In this document: positions 6,368 through 11,595 of the stretch, one piece after another
How positions within the stretch are numbered: position 1 is the stretch's first letter
Layout: the number at the start of each line of letters is the position of its first letter
From: Pseudomonadota bacterium
GTDB lineage: Bacteria > Pseudomonadota > Gammaproteobacteria > Burkholderiales > Burkholderiaceae_C
DNA length: 11,595 nucleotides
Assembly (NCBI GenBank): GCA_023460715.1
Contig: JAEWPH010000163.1
Coordinates: 1-11,595 of the forward strand
Reading direction: 5' to 3'
Notes under the pieces: model-generated
Told to the model about the DNA's origin: nothing
What the model saw: only the letters and a program-made list of their open reading frames with translations
The model's database searches: none
Made by a program: the position numbers and the translations under genes

Positions 6368-7656
6368 GGCAGCATCTCCCGCGGATCGGCCACGCGGCCG
6401 GCCACGGCCGAGGCGGCCACCGTCCAGGGCGAGCCCAGGTAGATCTGCGCCTGGGCCGAGCCCATGCGGCCCTGGAAGTTGCGCGCCGTGGTGCTGATCG
6501 CCACCACGTCGGGCCCGAAGGTGTGCGCGCCGTAGCCGGCGCAGGCCCCGCAGCTGGTGGGCAGCAGTTCGGCGCCCGCCTCCTGCAGCGCGGCGAGCAC
6601 GCCTTCGTCCTGCGCGCGCTCCTGGTCCTGCAGGCTGGCCGGGGCCACCAGCAGGCGCACGCCGCGGGCCACCTTGCGGCCGCGCAGCACCTGGGCCGCC
6701 ATGCGCAGATCGTCCAGCTTGGCGCCCGTGCAGGCGCCCACGTAGGCCAGGTTGACGGCCACGCCGCGCAGGTCGGCCGCATCGCGCCCATGGGCGGGGC
6801 TGTGCGGTTCGGCCACCTGGGGGGCGAGGGCGGCGGCATCGAAGACATGGTCGGCCATCAGGGGCGCGCCGTCGTCGGTGTGCCACGGAGCCGTGTCCAC
6901 CTCGCCGGCACCGGCGTCTGCCAGCCAGGCGCGGGTGATCTCGTCCGGCGCCACCAGGCCGGCCTGGCCGCCCAGCTCCGCCGTCATGTTGGAGAGCGTC
7001 ATGCGCTCCTGCATCGACAGCGCCTGCACCGCCGGGCCGGCGTACTCCACCGCCTGGTACTGCCCGCCGTCCATGCCGAAGCGGGTGCACAGGAACAGCA
7101 TCATGTCCTTGGCGGACACGCCCGGCGCGAGCCGGCCGTTCCAGGTCATGCGCAGCGTGTGCGGCACCTTGAGCCAGATCTCGCCGGTGACGAGCACGCC
7201 CAGCATCTCGGTGGCGCCCACGCCGAACATGTAGGCACCGAAGGCGCCGCCCGTGGGGGAATGGCTGTCGCCCCCCACCGCGAACATGCCGGGGCGCAGA
7301 TAGCCCTTCTGCGGCACCACCACGTGGCAGATGCCTTCGCTGTCGTGAAAGCGCTTCACGCCGGCGCTCTTCACCCAGTCGCGGGCGATCTGCACGATGG
7401 CGCGGCTGTCGTCGTCATAGGCGGGGACGTAGTGGTCGGTGACGACCACGACCTTGTCCGGGTCCCAGACCGTGGCGCCCAGACGGTCGAGCATAGGCTT
7501 CACGCGGCGCGGCCCGCCCGAGTCGTGCATCATGGCCAGGTCCACCTGGCAGGTGACGATCTCGCCCGGCGCCACGTGGCTGCGCCCTGCGGCGCGGGCC
7601 ACCAGCTTCTGTGCCAGCGTCTGGGCGGGCGTGGCAGGGGTGTGGATAGCGGTCAT
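6364..7656 (-). CDS. Aconitase-superfamily (de)hydratase large subunit with [4Fe-4S] cluster, LeuC/DmdA-like
   Basis: This 430-residue protein matches the shorter LeuC/homoaconitase type. The three cluster cysteines are in VGACTGA (Cys309) and PTSCGACAG (Cys369 and Cys372). Other family marks are TDHYVP (73-78), [22 protein letters not shown] (103-124), [14 protein letters not shown] (128-141), which carries the catalytic His/Ser region, and the substrate-binding RNFQGRMGS (392-400). Together with the small subunit it should add or remove water, or isomerise a hydroxy-acid, in the cytoplasm, and would be oxygen-sensitive through the cluster. Its ATG overlaps the TctC stop and its stop overlaps the small-subunit ATG. 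The reading frame is intact. The substrate is not determinable, but the operon context favours catabolism of a branched or methylated dicarboxylate. Confidence 0.94.
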   Translation of the reverse strand: MTAIHTPATPAQTLAQKLVARAAGRSHVAPGEIVTCQVDLAMMHDSGGPRRVKPMLDRLGATVWDPDKVVVVTDHYVPAYDDDSRAIVQIARDWVKSAGVKRFHDSEGICHVVVPQKGYLRPGMFAVGGDSHSPTGGAFGAYMFGVGATEMLGVLVTGEIWLKVPHTLRMTWNGRLAPGVSAKDMMLFLCTRFGMDGGQYQAVEYAGPAVQALSMQERMTLSNMTAELGGQAGLVAPDEITRAWLADAGAGEVDTAPWHTDDGAPLMADHVFDAAALAPQVAEPHSPAHGRDAADLRGVAVNLAYVGACTGAKLDDLRMAAQVLRGRKVARGVRLLVAPASLQDQERAQDEGVLAALQEAGAELLPTSCGACAGYGAHTFGPDVVAISTTARNFQGRMGSAQAQIYLGSPWTVAASAVAGRVADPREMLP

Positions 7657-8654
7657 TCGACGGTCGCGCCCGAGGCCTTGATGATCTTCGCCCAGTCCTG
7701 CACGTCCTGGGCCACGAACTTGGCGAAGGCCGCAGGCGGCATGTCGACCGTGGTGGCTGCTTCGGTGCGCATGCGCTCCTGGTAGTCGGGCGACTCGATG
7801 GCCTTCTTCACCGCCGCGTAAAGCTTCCGCGTCACGTCCGCCGGCATCTGCGCCGGGCCGAAGAGGCCGAACCAGGCCATCGACTCGAAGCCTTTCACGG
7901 TCTGCGCGATCGGCGGCACGCCGGCGAACTGTGGCAGCGGCTCGCGGCTGCTCACGCCCAGCAGCTTGATCGTGCCGTTCTTCATGTGCGGCAGCACGTT
8001 CACCGTGCTGGCGAACATCAGGTCCACCGTGCCCGCCAGCACGTCGGACAGCGCCGGGCCGGTGCCCTTGTACGGCACATTGACGATGTCGGTGCCGGTC
8101 AGCATCTTGAACTGCTCGCTGGCCAGGTGCAGCGACGAACCCTGCGCGCCGATGGCGAAGTTCAGCTTTCCAGGGTTCGCTTTGGCGTAAGCGATGGCGC
8201 CAGCCGTGTCGGAAAACGGCGCGGCCTTGCGGGCGATCAGCACGCTGGGGACCTTGGCCACCATGGTGATCGGCGTGAAGTCCTTGACCGGGTCGAAGCC
8301 CAGGTTCTTGTACAGCGTAGCGTTGATGGTGTGGCCGGTGAAGCTCATGAGCAGCGTGGAGCCGTCCGCAGGCGCCTTGGCCACGTAGGCCGCGGCGATG
8401 TTGCCGCCGGCGCCGGCGCGGTTCTCCACCACCACGGGGCGGCCGAGCGTGTCGCCCACCATGCGGCCGATGACGCGGGCCAGGGTGTCGGTGGTGCCGC
8501 CGGACGGGCTGCCGACGACGATGGTGAGAGGCTTGCCGCTGTCTTGCGCCAGGGCGAATTGGGGCGTGAGCGCGGCGGGCAGGGCGCAGAGCGCGGTCAG
8601 CGCGCAGCGCCGGGTCAAGGCGAGCGGGCGGGCGAGGGCAGGGGCGGTGTTCAT
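7653..8654 (-). CDS. Tripartite tricarboxylate transporter substrate-binding protein (TctC/Bug family)
   Basis: This 333-residue periplasmic binding protein starts with a signal peptide: basic n-region with Arg15-Arg16, hydrophobic stretch [20 protein letters not shown], and probable cleavage after Ala36 (ALA|QD). The mature part has [19 protein letters not shown], which forms the ligand pocket, then [15 protein letters not shown] (74-88), the Bug-family signature. [15 protein letters not shown] (169-183) and [23 protein letters not shown] (192-214) follow. These proteins capture small carboxylates, often dicarboxylates or tricarboxylates, and pass them to TctA/TctB membrane partners, which are absent here. 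Such orphan binding proteins are common in Burkholderiales. The ATG has a good GGAG at 8663-8660 with 5-nt spacing, and a promoter lies just upstream. As the first gene of a coupled operon it presumably delivers or senses the acid degraded by the enzymes encoded downstream. Confidence 0.95.
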   Translation of the reverse strand: MNTAPALARPLALTRRCALTALCALPAALTPQFALAQDSGKPLTIVVGSPSGGTTDTLARVIGRMVGDTLGRPVVVENRAGAGGNIAAAYVAKAPADGSTLLMSFTGHTINATLYKNLGFDPVKDFTPITMVAKVPSVLIARKAAPFSDTAGAIAYAKANPGKLNFAIGAQGSSLHLASEQFKMLTGTDIVNVPYKGTGPALSDVLAGTVDLMFASTVNVLPHMKNGTIKLLGVSSREPLPQFAGVPPIAQTVKGFESMAWFGLFGPAQMPADVTRKLYAAVKKAIESPDYQERMRTEAATTVDMPPAAFAKFVAQDVQDWAKIIKASGATVE

Positions 8655-8687
8655 CGTGTCTCCGTGGGTCTTGTTATCGAATGGCCC

Positions 8688-8716
8688 ATCCTAGGCACGC
8701 GGCCTGCCGCTTTCAA
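8688..8716 (-). promoter_or_regulatory. Sigma70-type promoter for the tctC operon
   Basis: On the minus strand TTGAAA (8716-8711; 5 of 6 to the -35 consensus) is followed by exactly 17 nt and then TAGGAT (8693-8688; 4 of 6 to the -10 consensus). The predicted transcript would begin near 8681, giving a leader of about 27 nt that contains the GGAG ribosome-binding site. A small palindrome, ATGG-C-CCAT (8681-8689), sits at the predicted start point. No equally good promoter is visible for the divergent helicase gene. Confidence 0.55.
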
Positions 8717-8725
8717 TGGAACCTG

Positions 8726-8747
8726 CTGGTCCCATCGGGCGGACCAG
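8726..8747. promoter_or_regulatory. Inverted repeat, candidate operator of the tctC operon
   Basis: Perfect 7-bp arms CTGGTCC and GGACCAG flank an 8-nt spacer, CATCGGGC, just upstream of the predicted -35 box (about -45 to -66 relative to the predicted start). The half-sites contain the TGGT/ACCA core seen in many GntR-family operators, and the operon encodes a GntR regulator. The position would suit an activator, or a repressor acting on the divergent helicase gene as well. The sequence could also form a hairpin in a helicase leader transcript. Confidence 0.38.
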
Positions 8748-8814
8748 AAGCCGGCACGGCTTCGGGGCGTTTGGCCTACGCGGCCCGGCAGCGCAGCGCG
8801 TTGTAATCCCTGCC

Positions 8815-11595
8815 ATGCAAGCCAGGGATGCCGATAGCCCACGCCGCCGCCCGCGCCGGGGCGCCGTACCGCAGGCCGTGGCCGCGTGGCTGGCCGGTCG
8901 CGGCTGGAAGCCGTTCGCCTTCCAGCGCGAGGTGTGGGAGGCCATGGCCCGCGGCGCCTCCGGCCTGCTGCATGCCACCACGGGCGCGGGCAAGACCTAC
9001 GCCGTCTGGCTGGGCGCGCTGCAGGCGCTGGTGCCGGAATCAAAGCCAAAACGGGCTGTAGCGCCCGTGGATCAAGCGCAATCTGCTACCAATAAGAGAG
9101 CAAAAAGGCCCACAGCTGCACCGCTGACGGTGCTGTGGATCACGCCCATGCGGGCGCTGGCGGCCGACACGCTCAAGGCGCTGGAGACGCCGCTCCTCGC
9201 GCTGGCGCCGCACGTGCCCGCGCTGGCGGGCTGGACGGTCGGCGCGCGCACCGGCGACACCAGCAGCACCGAGCGCAGCGCGCAGTCGCGCCGCCTGCCC
9301 ACGGTGCTGGTGACCACGCCGGAGAGCCTGTCCCTGCTGCTGGCCCGCGCCGATGCGCAGGAGCTGCTGGGCAGCGTGCGCCTGGTGGTGGCCGACGAAT
9401 GGCATGAGCTGCTGGGCAACAAGCGCGGCGTGCAGCTGCAGCTGGCGCTGGCGCGGCTGCAGGGCTGGAACCCGCCGCTGTGCGTGTGGGGCATGTCGGC
9501 CACGCTGGGCAATCTGCACGAGGCGCAGCAGACGCTGCTGGGCCTGGACGACGCCGGCCAGCCACGGCCCGGCGTGCTGGTGCAGGGCCAGGTCGACAAG
9601 CGTCTGGTGGTGGACACCTTGCTGCCCGACCGGCCCGAGCGCTTTTCCTGGGCCGGCCACCTGGGCCTGGCCATGCTGCCGGCGGTGGTGCGCGAGCTCG
9701 AATCCACGGCCGGCTCCACGCTGGTCTTCGTCAACGTGCGCTCGCAGGCCGAGCTTTGGTACAAGGCGCTGCTCGACGCCCGGCCCGACTGGGCGGGGGA
9801 ATTGGCCATCCACCACGGATCGCTGGACCGCAGCGTGCGCGAATGGGTCGAGGCGGGCCTGAAGGCCGGCACGCTGCGCGCGGTGGTCTGCACCAGCAGC
9901 CTGGACCTGGGCGTGGACTTTCTGCCGGTGGAGCGCGTGCTGCAGATCGGCTCGGCCAAGGGCATCGCCCGGCTGCTGCAGCGCGCGGGGCGATCCGGCC
10001 ATGCGCCCGGGCGCCCGTCGCGCATCACGCTGGTGCCCACGCACAGCCTGGAGCTGGTCGAGGCCGCCGCCGCCCGTACGGCCGTGCAGGCCGGCGAGGT
10101 GGAAAAGCGCGCCAGCCCGCGCCAGCCGGTGGACGTGCTGGTGCAGCACCTGGCCACCGTGGCGCTGGGCGGCGGCTTCGCGCCCGATGCGTTGTATGCC
10201 GAGGTGCGCCGCACGGTGGCCTATGCGGGGTTGCCGCCCGCCGTGTGGCAGTGGTGCCTGGACTTCGTGCACCGCGGCGGGCCGTCGCTGGCCGCCTACC
10301 CGGACTACCAGCGCGTGCGGCCCGACGAGGCCGGCATCTGGCGCATGCCCGACGTGCGCCTGGCGCGGCGCCACCGCGCCAACATCGGCACCATCGTGAG
10401 CGACGCCAGCATGACGGTGCAGATCCTGCATGGCGCGCGGCTGGGCAGCATGGAAGAGAGCTTTCTCTCGCGCCTGTCACCCGGCGACGCCTTCGTCTTC
10501 GCCGGCCAGGTGCTGGAGATGGTGCGTATCGAGCAGATGACGGCCTATGTGCGCCGCGCCGCGCGCGGGCGCCCCACGGTGCCGCGCTGGATGGGCGCGC
10601 GCATGCCGCTGTCCACCGTGCTGGCCGACTTCGTGGTGCAGCAGCTGGCCCAGGCGGCCGCTGGCGACTACGACTCGCCCGAGCTGCGCAGCGTGCGCCC
10701 GCTGCTGGAGTTGCAGCAGCGCTGGTCGGCCCTGCCCACGCCATCCACGCTGCTGGCCGAGACGCTGCGCACGCGCGAGGGCTGGCACCTGTTCCTGTAT
10801 CCCTTCGCCGGCCGGCATGCCCACACCGGACTGGCCAGCCTGATGGCCTGGCGCGCTGCGCAGGGCGAGACGGGCACCTTTTCCATCGCGGTGAACGACT
10901 ACGGCCTGGAGTTGCTCAGCGCCACCGAGCGCGACTGGGCGGCCCTGTTGCCCGAACTGCTGCGGGCCGACCCGGCCCCGCCCGCCGCCGCGGCGGTAGA
11001 AGGCCGTGTCGCCCCGCACGAAGCGGAAGGCATCCGCAACACCGCCAATGCCCGCGGCCCCAGCGGCGAGGTCGGAGACGCCGGGCAGGGCGGCGGCGCG
11101 GACGCGGCCCGCCATGCGCTGCTGCACGAGGTGCTCGCCAGCCTCAACGCGACGGAGATGGCGCGCCGGCGCTTCCGCGAAATCGCCCGCGTGTCGGGCC
11201 TCATCTTCCAGAGCCATCCGGGCGAGCGGCGCAGCGCCCGCCAGCTGCAGGCGTCCTCGCAATTGTTCTTCGAGGTGTTCCGCAAGTACGACCAGGCCAA
11301 CCTGCTGCTGCGCCAGGCCGACGAAGAGGTGCTGAGCCAGGAGCTGGACGTGGCCCAGTTGCTGGCCGCCCTGCGGCGCATGCAGTCCCAGCGCACGGTG
11401 GTGAGCGCGCTGCAGCGCCCCAGCCCGTTCGCCTTTCCGCTGATGGTGGAGCGCTTCCGCGAGAAGCTGACCAACGAGCACCTGGCAGACCGCATCGCCC
11501 GCATGCTCGCCCAGCTGGACGCGGCGGCCGACGCCGGCAGCGCGGCCCCCCAGCCGCGCGTGCAGGACGTGGTGCCGCCCGACCCGCCGCTGCGG
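8815..11595 (+). CDS. Lhr-Core ligase-associated DEXH-box DNA helicase (3' end beyond window)
   Basis: The frame runs 927 codons to the right edge without a stop, and the typical C-terminal motif [16 protein letters not shown] (near 868-883) has been passed, so little is missing. Superfamily 2 motifs are complete: ATTGAGKT (motif I, 54-61), TPMRAL (Ia, 110-115), DEWH (II, 194-197), SAT (III, 228-230), [12 protein letters not shown] (IV), [11 protein letters not shown] (V, 359-369) and QRAGRSG (VI, 389-395). A winged-helix and beta-barrel region characteristic of Lhr-Core follows. It is a 3'-to-5' ATP-driven translocase family that works with the exonuclease and ligase genes seen at 1242-4000. 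Two oddities stand out: residues 78-97 derive from an intergenic-type repeat, and a Gly/Ala-rich linker lies near 720-765. ATG 8815 fits the usual short N-terminus; an in-frame ATG at 8716 would add 33 atypical residues and overlap the tctC promoter. No clear ribosome-binding site is visible. Confidence 0.95.
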   Translation, partial: MQARDADSPRRRPRRGAVPQAVAAWLAGRGWKPFAFQREVWEAMARGASGLLHATTGAGKTYAVWLGALQALVPESKPKRAVAPVDQAQSATNKRAKRPTAAPLTVLWITPMRALAADTLKALETPLLALAPHVPALAGWTVGARTGDTSSTERSAQSRRLPTVLVTTPESLSLLLARADAQELLGSVRLVVADEWHELLGNKRGVQLQLALARLQGWNPPLCVWGMSATLGNLHEAQQTLLGLDDAGQPRPGVLVQGQVDKRLVVDTLLPDRPERFSWAGHLGLAMLPAVVRELESTAGSTLVFVNVRSQAELWYKALLDARPDWAGELAIHHGSLDRSVREWVEAGLKAGTLRAVVCTSSLDLGVDFLPVERVLQIGSAKGIARLLQRAGRSGHAPGRPSRITLVPTHSLELVEAAAARTAVQAGEVEKRASPRQPVDVLVQHLATVALGGGFAPDALYAEVRRTVAYAGLPPAVWQWCLDFVHRGGPSLAAYPDYQRVRPDEAGIWRMPDVRLARRHRANIGTIVSDASMTVQILHGARLGSMEESFLSRLSPGDAFVFAGQVLEMVRIEQMTAYVRRAARGRPTVPRWMGARMPLSTVLADFVVQQLAQAAAGDYDSPELRSVRPLLELQQRWSALPTPSTLLAETLRTREGWHLFLYPFAGRHAHTGLASLMAWRAAQGETGTFSIAVNDYGLELLSATERDWAALLPELLRADPAPPAAAAVEGRVAPHEAEGIRNTANARGPSGEVGDAGQGGGADAARHALLHEVLASLNATEMARRRFREIARVSGLIFQSHPGERRSARQLQASSQLFFEVFRKYDQANLLLRQADEEVLSQELDVAQLLAALRRMQSQRTVVSALQRPSPFAFPLMVERFREKLTNEHLADRIARMLAQLDAAADAGSAAPQPRVQDVVPPDPPLR
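9046..9104 (+). repeat. Comamonadaceae-type repeat, copy 2, embedded in the helicase gene
   Basis: This segment aligns without gaps to the reverse complement of 4012-4070 (41 of 59 identical by hand count). The best-conserved parts are TAGCGC, ATCAAGCGCAA and AGCAAA. It is locally AT-richer than the surrounding helicase codons. It is read in frame as 20 residues ([20 protein letters not shown]) between helicase motifs I and Ia. At the codon where copy 1 has TAA in this frame, copy 2 has AAG, so the frame stays open. A short hairpin CGGGC/GCCCG is also present at its left part. Confidence 0.72.

Noticed and set aside
5831..7656. Reading the LeuC/LeuD pair as leucine biosynthesis genes.
   Set aside because: No leuA or leuB neighbours are present. 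The pair is translationally locked to a TctC binding protein and a PEPM-family lyase under a GntR regulator, which points to catabolism.
8716..8814. A longer N-terminus for the helicase from the in-frame ATG at 8716.
   Set aside because: The extra 33 residues do not resemble the Lhr-Core N-terminus, no ribosome-binding site precedes it, and it would overlap the tctC promoter. ATG 8815 gives the usual short lead-in.

Overview
This window is high-GC DNA, almost certainly from a betaproteobacterium of the Comamonadaceae (Acidovorax-like). Three things point there: the strongly GC-ending codons, an orphan TctC/Bug-type periplasmic binding protein (a family greatly expanded in Burkholderiales), and two degenerate copies of a short AT-richer intergenic repeat of the kind scattered through Acidovorax and its relatives. 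The family assignment is an inference from these traits, not a database result.

Layout, left to right. (1) 1-104: the last 33 codons of an IS110-family transposase (+), stopping 16 nt short of the next gene. (2) 121-971, minus strand: a DJ-1/PfpI-superfamily protein and, upstream of it, a probable small lipoprotein. (3) 1242-4000, plus strand: an MBL-fold exonuclease and an ATP-dependent DNA ligase joined by an ATGA overlap. These are two of the four components of the 'ligase-associated DNA damage response' cluster (Exo, Lig, Lhr-Core, MPE). (4) 4012-4070: a repeat copy just after the ligase stop. (5) 4115-8654, minus strand: a five-gene carboxylate-catabolism unit read in the order tctC, leuC-like, leuD-like, isocitrate-lyase/PEP-mutase-like, gntR. 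The first four are chained by three successive ATGA overlaps. A good sigma70-type promoter and an inverted repeat lie upstream of tctC. (6) 8815 to the right edge, plus strand: the Lhr-Core DEXH helicase, the third component of the repair cluster, still open at the edge after 927 codons.

How the genes work together. Exo, ligase and Lhr-Core belong to one DNA repair module, but here the helicase is separated from the ligase by the roughly 4.8 kb opposite-strand catabolic unit. The simplest reading is that the unit was inserted into a formerly contiguous exo-lig-lhr(-mpe) operon. The catabolic unit looks like a complete short pathway: a periplasmic binding protein for an organic acid, a two-subunit [4Fe-4S] (de)hydratase, a C-C lyase of the ICL/PEPM family, and a HutC-type GntR regulator. 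The same enzyme pair (LeuCD-like hydratase plus PEPM-family lyase) handles 2,3-dimethylmaleate/2,3-dimethylmalate in anaerobic nicotinate breakdown, so a methylated C4-C6 dicarboxylate or tricarboxylate is a reasonable substrate guess.

The most unusual feature is inside lhr. A second copy of the Comamonadaceae-type repeat (9046-9104) is read in frame as about 20 residues between helicase motifs I and Ia. The first copy, read the same way, would carry a stop codon. The window shows no tRNA, rRNA or CRISPR array, and no gene-free stretch longer than 300 bases. The largest gap is 972-1241.
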